Assembly (NCBI GenBank): GCA_027622555.1 | Contig: JAQBYJ010000008.1 | Location: 1 to 64,000 of the forward strand | DNA: 64,000 nt | From: Verrucomicrobiota bacterium | Lineage (GTDB): Bacteria > Verrucomicrobiota > Verrucomicrobiia > Opitutales > UBA2995 | Direction of reading: 5' to 3' | The notes under the pieces: model-generated | The model's database searches: none | The model's input: the letters and a program-made list of their open reading frames with translations, nothing else | Told to the model about the DNA's origin: nothing | Shown here: positions 25,361-33,243 of the stretch, piece after piece | Position numbering within the stretch: position 1 is the first letter of the stretch | Layout of the letters: the number at the start of each line of letters is the position of its first letter | Made by a program: the position numbers and the translations under genes

Positions 25361-26789
25361 GAACATACAACTCACCGCCCTCGTCGACGCCGAGACGAAG
25401 GTCGGCACGTGGGCCTGACGCGTAGGTATTTGGATATCCAACCACATTAATCAAGTCCTGCTCTTTTCCATTAACAATTAATCTCAACTCCTTTATCTCG
25501 GATAGCTTTCCGGGTATGAGGTTCGTGGTTTCGATGTAAAACACGCGTCCTCTCACAATATCAGCGAAGACGAATTTACCAATCAATTCCTTGAGCAGCG
25601 TTCCTTCGTAAACAAAACCACTAGCGTTAGCTTTTCCCTCATCGTGATCGTATTGAGCAACCGGATCGGTAAATATTTGAGGGTCCTCGGGCGATAAATC
25701 GTAAACCGGACCGACACCTAATCCAGCAATACCTGAACCTGTGGAAAAGGTACCTTCTCTGCGACGCCAACCATAATTCGCACCAGCGCGGCCGATATTC
25801 ACTTCCTCAACCTGATTCTGTCCGATATCCATAATAAACATACGCCCGGTCTTGTCCCAGGAAAAGTGTTGAGGATGCCTTAGACCCCAAGCCCAAATTT
25901 CAGGTGCGGCATTTGGAGTCGCGACAAAAGGATTATCCTCAGGTATCGAATAGGGGGCACCACTGGTTGTTTCCAAAGGGTTAATTCTGAGAATGGCTCC
26001 CTGCGGACTCTCCAATGACTGACCATAGTCCTTGGGGTCGAAAGCCGCACCTCCGTCACCCAGGCAGAAATATAAATTCCCATAATCGGAAGTTCCTGGT
26101 TTTGCGGCAGGGTTGAACGCGAGAGTGCCGACATTATGGTTCGGCGCAAATTGGCCGATGCGAAAGACCTCCCGGTGAGTGCCTTGAAATGGTACTGCTT
26201 CAGGATTCGCTGTCGTCCATTCCACAATCACGCTTTCGTGACTGGAGGCATCGTCCTTCAAATAGGTCGCTTCGCCAGATCCGGACGTTGCACTGAATGC
26301 AGTATACAGCTTCCCATATCCAGGCTGTCCTTGTTTCGAAAATTCCGGATGAAATGCAAAGCCGGCCAATCCCGTTTCGTTCGGCATCATCGAGTCATCA
26401 AACGATAGGTCGTAGCCACGATGATCAAGATACGATTGCAAGGGTCCACTCGTCTGATCTGCAACATAGAGCACACCACGAAGATCACATATGGCGATGC
26501 GACCCGAACCATCGCCAATGGGATTGAGGTATTGCACCCGCGCATAGGCATTCGTGGTGGAACCACCGGTACTGGAATCCTTCAGCTGCGGCAGACGAAA
26601 GCGGTCGATAGTTGCAACGACGATGTCACCCTTTTTTATCTTTTCCGGAATCGGATCCGTAAGAGGAACGGGTGCCTTCTTAACTTCGCTAGATTCGTGG
26701 CGGGCCGCAAATGAAACGCAGGCGCAAATTAAAAATGCTGATATGCAGAGCCAGAGCGAATGGTAAAAACCGAATTTTTGTAATTTCAT
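25305..26789 (-). CDS. exported glucose/sorbosone dehydrogenase-type beta-propeller
   Basis: A 494-residue protein with a signal peptide (residues about 8-28). The body matches the GSDH/PQQ sugar dehydrogenase fold: NHNVGTLAFNP with the catalytic-type His, CLGDGGAAFDPKDYGQS, GAILRINPL, IWAWGLRHPQHFSWD, DIGQNQVEEVN and GANYGWRRREG. Members oxidise aldoses in the periplasm using PQQ. Many homologues lack shown cofactor use, so the activity is inferred. It stands alone; no PQQ synthesis genes are in the window. Confidence 0.82.
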   Translation of the reverse strand: MKLQKFGFYHSLWLCISAFLICACVSFAARHESSEVKKAPVPLTDPIPEKIKKGDIVVATIDRFRLPQLKDSSTGGSTTNAYARVQYLNPIGDGSGRIAICDLRGVLYVADQTSGPLQSYLDHRGYDLSFDDSMMPNETGLAGFAFHPEFSKQGQPGYGKLYTAFSATSGSGEATYLKDDASSHESVIVEWTTANPEAVPFQGTHREVFRIGQFAPNHNVGTLAFNPAAKPGTSDYGNLYFCLGDGGAAFDPKDYGQSLESPQGAILRINPLETTSGAPYSIPEDNPFVATPNAAPEIWAWGLRHPQHFSWDKTGRMFIMDIGQNQVEEVNIGRAGANYGWRRREGTFSTGSGIAGLGVGPVYDLSPEDPQIFTDPVAQYDHDEGKANASGFVYEGTLLKELIGKFVFADIVRGRVFYIETTNLIPGKLSEIKELRLIVNGKEQDLINVVGYPNTYASGPRADLRLGVDEGGELYVLTKGDGWVRKLVPVNSAK

Positions 26790-27051
26790 ATTTAGATCGA
26801 TAACAAGATTTCTGTGCCAAGTTTGGGTCCCTTACAATACCTTCAATCGGCAAATTGCTTAACCAATAATTTTCTATTTAGAGAAACGTTTATCAAGTCT
26901 GCCCAAAAGAACAACCATCATGTCTTGTAGGCGATTCAAAATTTTCTTTTAGTTTGTAACGTAACCACAACGATTGAATAATTGAAGGTATATCAATCCA
27001 ACCTCCAAGAATTTTTCTCACGCTTCTGAAATCATACTGAGGATCCGTATT

Positions 27052-28119
27052 ATGCAAAACCGAAACTTTAATCTGTTCCTTTTGAGCTCAATTTTCGGCG
27101 TTCTAATTTTAATCCCGGAGTTGATCATGGCTCAAGGGAATGTCTTTGAATCCGATACCCATCGATTCGAAGAGGTGACCGAAGGTGTTTGGTTTGTATA
27201 CGGAACTGGCTCCATTCGAACCGCGAGTAATTCGATGGTCTTAGTCGGAGACAACGACACCTTGGTAGTCGATTCGCATATCACACCGGCCGCAGCCAAG
27301 GCTTTGCTCAAGTCACTTTCAGTTATCAGCGATAAACCGGTCCGTTATTTGATAAATACGCATTATCACTTTGACCACGCTCACGGAAATCAATCGTTCC
27401 CGGATGGGGTCGAGATCATTGGTCATGAATTCACACGGACGAAATTGAACGGTGAAACTGGGGACGTTCTAAAGGAGTCTACCTTTGTCAGTTTTACTGA
27501 AAGTTTGCCGACCAAAGTTGCCGATTTGGAGCGCCAGGCATTTGAAGAAACTGACCCAAATCGAAAAGCGGAATTGACTGAAAGCCATCGGGTGGAACGC
27601 GATTATATGGACGCGACCAAGCAAGTCGTACCCACTCCTCCAAACATCACCTTGGAACGTAAGATGACTTTATTTCAGAAGACGGATGATGGCAGTCGCG
27701 AAATTCAGTTACTGCATTTTGGCAGAGCCCACACAGGAGGGGATGTGGTTGTATTTCTTCCAGAAGAGAAAGTTGTTTTTACCGGAGACATGATGCTGCC
27801 GGGTCTCGCCTACATGGGCGATGGACATGTCAATGAGTGGCCTAAGGCATTGGACGGACTCAAAGCTTTGGATTTTGATATCTGGTTACCTGGCCATGGC
27901 TCGATTATGAGAAGCAGAGAATTCATGGATTATTTTCAGGCTTATCTAAAAGACCTGTGGAGGAAAACTTCTCAGATGCATGGAAAGGGAGTAAGTGCAG
28001 ACCAAGCAGCCCAGGAGATTGATATGACCAATCACAGCGCAAACATTCCACAAATCAAAGAACCGGGTGTGGACCCAAGGGCAATTCGCAGGATTTACGA
28101 ATTACTCGATAACCAATAA
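27052..28119 (+). CDS. exported metallo-beta-lactamase-fold hydrolase
   Basis: A 355-residue secreted MBL-fold protein. The signal peptide ends near LIMAQ. The Zn site is HYHFDHAHG, with later ligands in FGRAHTGGDV, FTGDMML and LPGHGSIM. A helical insert (about residues 140-190) separates the two halves. The layout resembles periplasmic MBL hydrolases similar to quinoprotein-relay or lactonase-type enzymes. The substrate is unknown and there is no sign of a true beta-lactamase role. Confidence 0.8.
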   Translation: MQNRNFNLFLLSSIFGVLILIPELIMAQGNVFESDTHRFEEVTEGVWFVYGTGSIRTASNSMVLVGDNDTLVVDSHITPAAAKALLKSLSVISDKPVRYLINTHYHFDHAHGNQSFPDGVEIIGHEFTRTKLNGETGDVLKESTFVSFTESLPTKVADLERQAFEETDPNRKAELTESHRVERDYMDATKQVVPTPPNITLERKMTLFQKTDDGSREIQLLHFGRAHTGGDVVVFLPEEKVVFTGDMMLPGLAYMGDGHVNEWPKALDGLKALDFDIWLPGHGSIMRSREFMDYFQAYLKDLWRKTSQMHGKGVSADQAAQEIDMTNHSANIPQIKEPGVDPRAIRRIYELLDNQ

Positions 28120-28191
28120 TGCCCGAATAAATCCGCTTGATCCATCGATCGAGAATACAGAAAAATCTTCTTTGTATTTCCTGGTTATTCA

Positions 28192-28216
28192 GCTGAATCG
28201 GCGATCAGCCCTACCC
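28192..28216 (-). repeat. REP-like hairpin, GTAGGGC family
   Basis: On the minus strand GTAGGGCTGATCGCCGATTC forms a short imperfect hairpin (GCTGA...TCAGC) after the GTAG head. It lies just beyond the stop of the YceI gene. Confidence 0.45.
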
Positions 28217-28220
28217 CTAC

Positions 28221-28850
28221 TCAAGCTCCTGCGGTCGCTTTTATGTCCAGCTTGATGACGACTTCATCGCGAACCAGATCGTCAGCTTTTCCCTTGTAAA
28301 CAATCCCGAAATCGAAACGCATGATGTCGAATTCGGCTTTCAAAGAAACTTCTGAATCTGAGACGGTTACTTGTGAATTGAAGGTGATACTTTTCGTGAC
28401 TCCATGAAGCGTGAGGTTACCGGTAATTTCGGAACCATTCGACGTTTCTTTTATCGAAGTGAAAGCAAACTCAGCGGTAGGGATAGCAGCCGTATCGAAA
28501 AAGTCGGGGCTCTTGAGGTGGCCAGTGAGGCGCCCGTTATCTGCCCAAAGTGAATCCGTCTGAATGGTCACTTTACTTGGCGGGACAATCTTGCCACCCG
28601 CTACTGCGATGGTTCCGTTAAATGCCTTGAATCCCCCCTCATGGCTACCGGTTACCTTTGAGCCAATAAATGAAATAGTCGATTCTGGGCTGATAGTATA
28701 ATTGGTAGCACTAGCCACTGCCTCAACAGCCTGGACCGCTTCGGATACTTTTGCGGATTCTGTGTCGTCAGCAGGATTGGAACAACCCGCGACAAAAAGT
28801 CCAACGGCTGCAAGGGAAGTCAAAAAAAAGTATCTATGGTTCGTCATCAT
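28221..28850 (-). CDS. YceI-family lipoprotein
   Basis: A protein of about 209 residues with a lipoprotein signal ending in the lipobox VAGC. Starts at 28850 or 28847 are preferred to one at 28886, since they place the signal at the N-terminus. The YceI lipocalin-like barrel follows: YTISPESTISFIGSK, LTGHLKSPDFFDTAAIPTAE, LTLHGVTKSITF and the closing FGIVYKGKADDLVRDEVVIK. YceI proteins bind polyisoprenoid-like lipids. Anchored in the envelope, it may serve quinone or isoprenoid handling. The precise role is unknown. Confidence 0.87.
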   Translation of the reverse strand: MMTNHRYFFLTSLAAVGLFVAGCSNPADDTESAKVSEAVQAVEAVASATNYTISPESTISFIGSKVTGSHEGGFKAFNGTIAVAGGKIVPPSKVTIQTDSLWADNGRLTGHLKSPDFFDTAAIPTAEFAFTSIKETSNGSEITGNLTLHGVTKSITFNSQVTVSDSEVSLKAEFDIMRFDFGIVYKGKADDLVRDEVVIKLDIKATAGA

Positions 28851-28972
28851 ACGAATAGGTTGATTTGGACTTGGCTCTAGAGTCAATGATGGACTGATAG
28901 GAGTTTTCCCAATCAGAGCTTTATCCGCACACCATTTTTTGAAGCCCCAGAATCATGGATAACGCTATAAAT

Positions 28973-29206
28973 CTAACTACGCAACTCGACATCCGATTCC
29001 CTGCGAAACCCATTTACCATCAAATCTCCATTAGCCCGAATTTCCAGAATGGCATAGCTGTTGTTTTCGGGACCGCTGTGGTCTACGACTGATTTTAAGG
29101 TGTAGTAGTGGATGCCGTTGATTGGGTGGTAACCACCTTCGTGTTGGTGACCTTGAAAGACTGCCAGTACTTTATTTGATTCTTCCACGGAGAGATATAG
29201 GGTCAA
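28973..29206 (-). pseudogene. 3' fragment of a metallophosphoesterase gene
   Basis: The frame encodes about 70 residues ending a calcineurin-like phosphoesterase. VFQGHQHEGGYHPINGIHYY carries the late GHxH metal motif, followed by SGPENNSYAILEI. The earlier metal-binding blocks are missing. The fragment begins exactly at the repeat border of the adjacent transposase unit, and no upstream half is found on the other side of that unit. Insertion followed by loss of the 5' part explains this. No start codon with a ribosome site is evident. Confidence 0.8.
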
Positions 29207-29224
29207 CGGAGAGATATAGGGTCA
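29187..29224. repeat. tandem 19-base repeat at left border of the transposase unit
   Basis: ACGGAGAGATATAGGGTCA occurs twice head to tail (29187-29205 and 29206-29224). The second copy runs into the left terminal repeat of the transposase unit. Each unit contains GGAG, the alternative REP head tetranucleotide. Confidence 0.85.
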
Positions 29225-30261
29225 ATAGTCAATTATCAAGTTCCCAAGTGCTTTGGCCTGCGGACAGGATGATTCTTTTTCACGCTGGTAGACGCCACAA
29301 ATCGCACTCACAGACCGGGTGGCGCCCATTTCTAGATGTTTGGTCAACCAGGCATTGGTAACTGCTGTTTCCCTTTTCAACTTCGAGGCTATCGCCAATT
29401 TCCAATCAACAGACCGTTTTTCCTTCTGCGCGTCCTTCGTTGTTTTTCTTAGATGAGATAAACATTGTGTCAAGCTCGCCTCCCACAATGTTTCGTTAAG
29501 CAGGGCAAGGTCTATCCGATCAAGACGCAGCACCGCAGGCGTTATTTTTAGTTCCGCGGCCACCGCCTTTCCAAACTTTTTTGAACCCAGGCTCCAACCA
29601 CGGCACATTTGACGGTCCAGTTCTTCTACCTCTTTCGGATCTTCACTTACTTCGAGTCTAAGGTGATTGATGTAACGCACCCAACCACCCTTGCTGTCGT
29701 CAAAATCGCTAAAATAATCCATCCACTCGCAATCAAGAAATCCTGGACGACTGGATCGCTTGGGGAAATAGAACAGGCTGGTCCAAGGATACCTTCCTAT
29801 ACTTTCCAGATCGACTAAGCCGACTTGCACAGGATTTAGATGGATGTAGTCCACCAGCTTCAACCAATGCTCGCCTGGTTCTACCGCTATCGATTTGAAT
29901 CGACCTTGAAACAAGTGGCCACGTTCCTTTCGGTACTTATTGAATCGGGCGGCAAAGGTGGACTGCAACCACCGCATACCGTTAGACAAGTTACCACGTG
30001 GAGTGCCGATGCAAAGGTGATAGTGGTTAGTCATTAAACAAAACCCTGAAAGCTTCCAGGAGAATCTCTCACAAGCTTCGAAAAGGGTTTTGACGAATGA
30101 AACTTTGGCTCCTTCTGATTCGAAAATATCACTCCGGTAGTTTCCACGATTAAGAACATGGTAGAGCCCTGTATTACTTTCAACCCGAAATTTGCGCACC
30201 ATACTACAAATACAAAACGAGTCAGCTGGTTAAGTCAACTTGACAATTGACTATTGACCCT
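29218..30261 (-). mobile_element. RAYT unit with 23-base terminal inverted repeats
   Basis: The left end AGGGTCAATAGTCAATTATC (29218 onward) and the right end read in reverse (30261 to 30239) match over 23 bases with one mismatch. They enclose a single Y1-type transposase gene. The gene's stop codon and last codons (LIIDY) are encoded by the left repeat. Tandem GGAG-containing repeats flank both sides. Single-strand Y1 transposases usually recognise hairpins, not classic inverted ends, so this arrangement fits an unusual RAYT/REP unit. The left border is also the break point of a metallophosphoesterase gene. Confidence 0.75.
29222..30202 (-). CDS. REP-associated tyrosine transposase (Y1 HUH family)
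   Basis: A 326-residue protein. The HUH motif is in MTNHYHLCIGTP and the catalytic Tyr in YIHLNPVQVGLV, preceded by the RGHLFQGRFKSI block. These are hallmarks of the TnpA-REP/RAYT branch of IS200-like nucleases. A C-terminal extension of about 150 residues (from VRYINHLRLEV) with ITPAVLRLDRID and ETAVTNAWLTKHLEMGA looks like an added helical DNA-binding region, as in longer RAYTs. The frame is intact, so it may still act on the repeats seen elsewhere in the window. Confidence 0.9.
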   Translation of the reverse strand: MVRKFRVESNTGLYHVLNRGNYRSDIFESEGAKVSFVKTLFEACERFSWKLSGFCLMTNHYHLCIGTPRGNLSNGMRWLQSTFAARFNKYRKERGHLFQGRFKSIAVEPGEHWLKLVDYIHLNPVQVGLVDLESIGRYPWTSLFYFPKRSSRPGFLDCEWMDYFSDFDDSKGGWVRYINHLRLEVSEDPKEVEELDRQMCRGWSLGSKKFGKAVAAELKITPAVLRLDRIDLALLNETLWEASLTQCLSHLRKTTKDAQKEKRSVDWKLAIASKLKRETAVTNAWLTKHLEMGATRSVSAICGVYQREKESSCPQAKALGNLIIDY

Positions 30262-30325
30262 TTCGGCTCCTCCCCACCCTTTCGGCTCCTCCCCTTTCGG
30301 CTCCTCCTACCCTTTCGGCTCCTCC
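30258..30325. repeat. four tandem GGAG-type repeats at right border of the transposase unit
   Basis: CCCTTTCGGCTCCTCC occurs at 30258, 30277, 30292 and 30310, nearly head to tail. In reverse each reads GGAGGAGCCGAAAGGG and holds a mini-hairpin CC-GAAA-GG. The first copy overlaps the right terminal repeat of the unit. The other strand side (29187-29224) has a different repeat sequence with the same GGAG...AGGG outline. Confidence 0.85.
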
Positions 30326-30420
30326 ATTTCTTGAACCACTTGGGTAAACTGAAACAGGTTCGTTACATTTATTATGAATCTTTAGTTGAGTGGTGCGGTT
30401 GAACCTTACAGGTTGGTTGA

Positions 30421-31992
30421 ATGGAACAGCGATTGAGTCCTCCGGTACTGCGGATGCATTTGACTAAATGGTTAGCCGTATTCGCGGTTAGCCAATGTAG
30501 CTTGGGAGCGCTTTTCGGGAACGACACTTATGAGAAACTGAAGTCCGGTCCTATGATTGGCCATGCGACTATGGCGGAAGTTTTGATATGGGTTCAAACC
30601 ACGGGTCCCTCCGAAGTAGAGATAAAGTACTGGGACAAAAAGGATCCTGGAACCAAGCGAACAACAACCGCCATTCAAACCGAAAAAGAATCCGGGTTCG
30701 TTGCAAAGTGTATCGCCGATGAAGTTCAGGCAAACACCTCCTACGATTACGAAGTCTGGATCGATGGGGAAAAAGTAACTCCGCGATTTCGAGAGGAATA
30801 TGGAAATGGTGACGCCATTCCGCTGGAATTTTCCTCCGCCAAGAACTGGCGATTCCGCGAAGAAGGTCACCAGATCTTCGACTTCACAATCGGGTTTGGA
30901 AGCTGCGCCTATATAAATCAAGAAGGTGGATACGATCGGCTTGGAGGGAAGCCCTATGGCGGAGATTATGAAATATTTGAAAGCATATACGAAAAAGACC
31001 CGGACCTCTTCATTTGGCTAGGCGACAGTATCTATTTAAACGAGACGGACTGGACTTCCTGGACGGGCATTTTACAGCGATGGACACATTCCCGGTCACT
31101 GCCTCACATGCGCGGTATGCTCGCCAGCACTCCGAACTATTTCATTTGGGATGATCATGACTACGGCCCCAATAATTCCGGTTGGGACTTTTGGAATAAA
31201 GAACAAACCACCAATGCCTTTAAGTTGTTTACGGGAAACCCGTCGGCAGGACTTCCTACCCTTCCAGGGACCTTCACTTTTTTTAATTATGGGGACGCCA
31301 ATTTATACCTGATGGACAACCGGTATTACCGAGATGGTCCAGAGCATCTCAAGCCTTTCGACCGCAATCGGTCGGCGCTCGGTAAAAAACAGGTGGACTG
31401 GTTGATCAGCTCGATGAAATACAGACAAGGCCAATCAACTGATGGGTATATGCCCAGCTATCCTTCGAATTTTAACATCATATGCATAGGTAATCCCGTT
31501 CTGGCCGAGGTTGCCAACGAAGACAGCTACCGGATGTTCGATGAGGAGTGGCAGTATTTGATGGACCGTATTGTGGAAGAAGGAATCGACGGAGTCGTTT
31601 TTCTAAGTGGAGATGTGCATTTTGGAGAAGCGAACATGCTGGAAATTACCGGCGGTGGGAATCCTGGAAAAGCTGGAAAAGCCGGTCTCAAGGGAAAAAC
31701 CTATCGACTCATCGAATTTGTAAGCAGCCCACTGACCTCGGGATCCTGGGCAGGAGATGCAAAAAATAAGTACCGCTACGATATTTTTCCAGGTGAGACG
31801 GACCGAGTCGGAGAACGACACTTCTCCACTCTCAGGTTCGAAGGACCTTTGGACGATCGATACATGACCATACGCTACTTTAACACTCAGGGTGAGCTGT
31901 TGAATCAGAAAGAAGGCACTGAGAAAGGAACCGTAACCGATGCCTCTGTGATATCAGCGAACTGGTTGAGGGCTCCGCAGAGGAGGAAGTAA
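30421..31992 (+). CDS. exported PhoD-type alkaline phosphatase
   Basis: A 523-residue PhoD-like metallophosphatase. The N-terminus has a signal region (ATG at 30421, or at 30454 just before the hydrophobic segment). An Ig-like PhoD N domain (about 35-140) is followed by the catalytic domain: FGSCAYIN, the metal site WLGDSIY, WDDHDYGPN, MDNRYYRDG and LSGDVHFGEANML. It should release phosphate from phosphodi- or monoesters in the periplasm. It follows the transposase unit by about 100 bases, without other partners. Confidence 0.85.
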   Translation: MEQRLSPPVLRMHLTKWLAVFAVSQCSLGALFGNDTYEKLKSGPMIGHATMAEVLIWVQTTGPSEVEIKYWDKKDPGTKRTTTAIQTEKESGFVAKCIADEVQANTSYDYEVWIDGEKVTPRFREEYGNGDAIPLEFSSAKNWRFREEGHQIFDFTIGFGSCAYINQEGGYDRLGGKPYGGDYEIFESIYEKDPDLFIWLGDSIYLNETDWTSWTGILQRWTHSRSLPHMRGMLASTPNYFIWDDHDYGPNNSGWDFWNKEQTTNAFKLFTGNPSAGLPTLPGTFTFFNYGDANLYLMDNRYYRDGPEHLKPFDRNRSALGKKQVDWLISSMKYRQGQSTDGYMPSYPSNFNIICIGNPVLAEVANEDSYRMFDEEWQYLMDRIVEEGIDGVVFLSGDVHFGEANMLEITGGGNPGKAGKAGLKGKTYRLIEFVSSPLTSGSWAGDAKNKYRYDIFPGETDRVGERHFSTLRFEGPLDDRYMTIRYFNTQGELLNQKEGTEKGTVTDASVISANWLRAPQRRK

Positions 31993-32048
31993 GGGTAAGA
32001 AAAAGGTGTCTGGTGTCCGGAGGCAGGCGTCAGTGTTCAGATTCTTAA

Positions 32049-32077
32049 CGGCACTGCGGGGACGCAGTGGCCCTGCC
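32049..32077 (-). repeat. REP-like hairpin, compensated stem variant
   Basis: Read on the minus strand, GGCAGGGCC leads into a perfect stem CACTGCG/CGCAGTG with a CCCC-type loop. It is laid out like the element at 10714 but with a different, still complementary stem sequence. Its head is GCAG instead of GTAG. Confidence 0.6.
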
Positions 32078-32162
32078 TGAGAGAAGGAAGTGAAGGGGTT
32101 GTGAATAGCAGGTTTCGGGTGTCATGGTTAGAGAGTTTTTTCTATAATTAATCGCTGATCCA

Positions 32163-32226
32163 GGTAGGGCGGTTTCGCTGTAAACCGCAGATTCCAAGTC
32201 GGCTCGCTCGGCGATCGAGCCCTACC
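32163..32226 (-). repeat. long REP-like element with GTAG at both ends
   Basis: Both ends are GGTAGGGC in inverted orientation. Read on the minus strand it starts GGTAGGGCTCGATCGCCGAG and ends CGAAACCGCCCTACC. It is clearly a sister of the element at 22997-23058. Internal hairpins include CGGTTTAC...GCGAAACCG. Confidence 0.7.
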
Positions 32227-32302
32227 TATTTCAGGGAAATTGCGACCGCCAATAGTTAACATGGTTAAAAATGTGATTCGCGTCGTGAACCTACGCTAAC
32301 AA

Positions 32303-32327
32303 AAATCGCGACCAAGGTCGCTCCTAC
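32303..32327 (-). repeat. REP-like hairpin GTAGGAGCGACC-family
   Basis: On the minus strand GTAGGAGCGACCTTGGTCGC carries the palindrome GCGACC-TT-GGTCGC straight after the GTAG head. A decayed relative is at 10585. It lies just beyond the stop of the SMP-30 gene and is followed by TTTT on that strand, so it may also terminate transcription. Confidence 0.65.
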
Positions 32328-32364
32328 ATTCTTAAGAATTCCTGACACCCAACACCTTTATAAA

Positions 32365-33237
32365 CTAACCCTCGAAGGGAGCGGCTGGAAGACCTTTAAC
32401 GCCGGGACGACAGCGGAACAAAGCACCGGCATTGGGCTGTTCTTTCAATTGTTCTTCTGTTTCGTCGACAGAGGCGCAAGTGATATAGAGGTCGCCGAGA
32501 TCATCGCCGCCAAACCAGCAGGCGGTGACTTTGCGGACCGGGACATCAATCTTCTCAAGGATCTCACCAGAAATCGGGTCGATACATTGGACACAGCTTC
32601 CTGCCCAGCGGGCCACCCAAAGACGGCCTTCGGTATCGATGGTCATGCCGTCGAAGACAGGCAATCCTTCATCCCTTGGTTCTTCGCGAATGATGCGGAG
32701 GTTTTCGATTTCCCCCTTATCGGCGTCAAAGTCGTAGGCTTCGATTCGGTTCTTGAAACTATCTATATAATAAAACGTGGATTGATCCTTGCTCCAAGCG
32801 AGACCGTTTGAACAACCGATGTTGTCTTGAATGATCTCACATTGGAAATCGGCATCCAGGCGGTAAAGGCTGCCGATCGCAACACCGTCCCTACTGGCCA
32901 TCGTGCCGGCCCAAAGGCGTCCTTGAGGATCGCACTTCCCGTCATTGAACCTGCCGGCCAAGGTTTCCGCTGGCGGATTCGGAAGCGGGGTCAATCGCTC
33001 AGTAGTTGGATTGAACAAGGCAAACCCGTTCTCCATGGCCAAAACCACTCCACCGGATTTACGAGGCACCACCGTGCCGACTTTCCCGGGAAGCTGGAAG
33101 GTCTCTTTTTTGTCGTCCTTCGGGTGATAGATATGGAGACGTTTTTCCTCAATATCTACCCAGTATAACCGCTTGTCGTACCAGATGGGTCCTTCACCCA
33201 GGGTGGCTCCTGCTTTCCAAACAACTTCTAATTCCAT
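32365..33237 (-). CDS. SMP-30/gluconolactonase-type sugar lactonase
   Basis: A 290-residue six-bladed propeller that hydrolyses sugar-acid lactones. Family blocks are LGEGPIWYD with the metal Glu, RFNDGKCDPQGRLWAGTM, CSNGLAWSKDQSTFYYIDS with the metal Asn and VFDGMTIDTEGRLWVA with the catalytic Asp. There is no signal peptide, so it is cytoplasmic. It starts 6 bases after a sensor-kinase gene, so the two are probably cotranscribed. It could follow the periplasmic or cytosolic aldose oxidations suggested by other genes here. Confidence 0.87.
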   Translation of the reverse strand: MELEVVWKAGATLGEGPIWYDKRLYWVDIEEKRLHIYHPKDDKKETFQLPGKVGTVVPRKSGGVVLAMENGFALFNPTTERLTPLPNPPAETLAGRFNDGKCDPQGRLWAGTMASRDGVAIGSLYRLDADFQCEIIQDNIGCSNGLAWSKDQSTFYYIDSFKNRIEAYDFDADKGEIENLRIIREEPRDEGLPVFDGMTIDTEGRLWVARWAGSCVQCIDPISGEILEKIDVPVRKVTACWFGGDDLGDLYITCASVDETEEQLKEQPNAGALFRCRPGVKGLPAAPFEG

Positions 33238-33243
33238 AAGGAA

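Larger units (their letters stand above)
31993..32364. other. 372-base gap containing three REP-like elements
   Basis: The gap between the convergent phosphatase and lactonase genes shows no coding signal. It holds three hairpin repeats (32049, 32163 and 32303), each with its own entry. The remainder is short direct repetition such as GGTGTC near 32005 and 32117. Confidence 0.6.
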
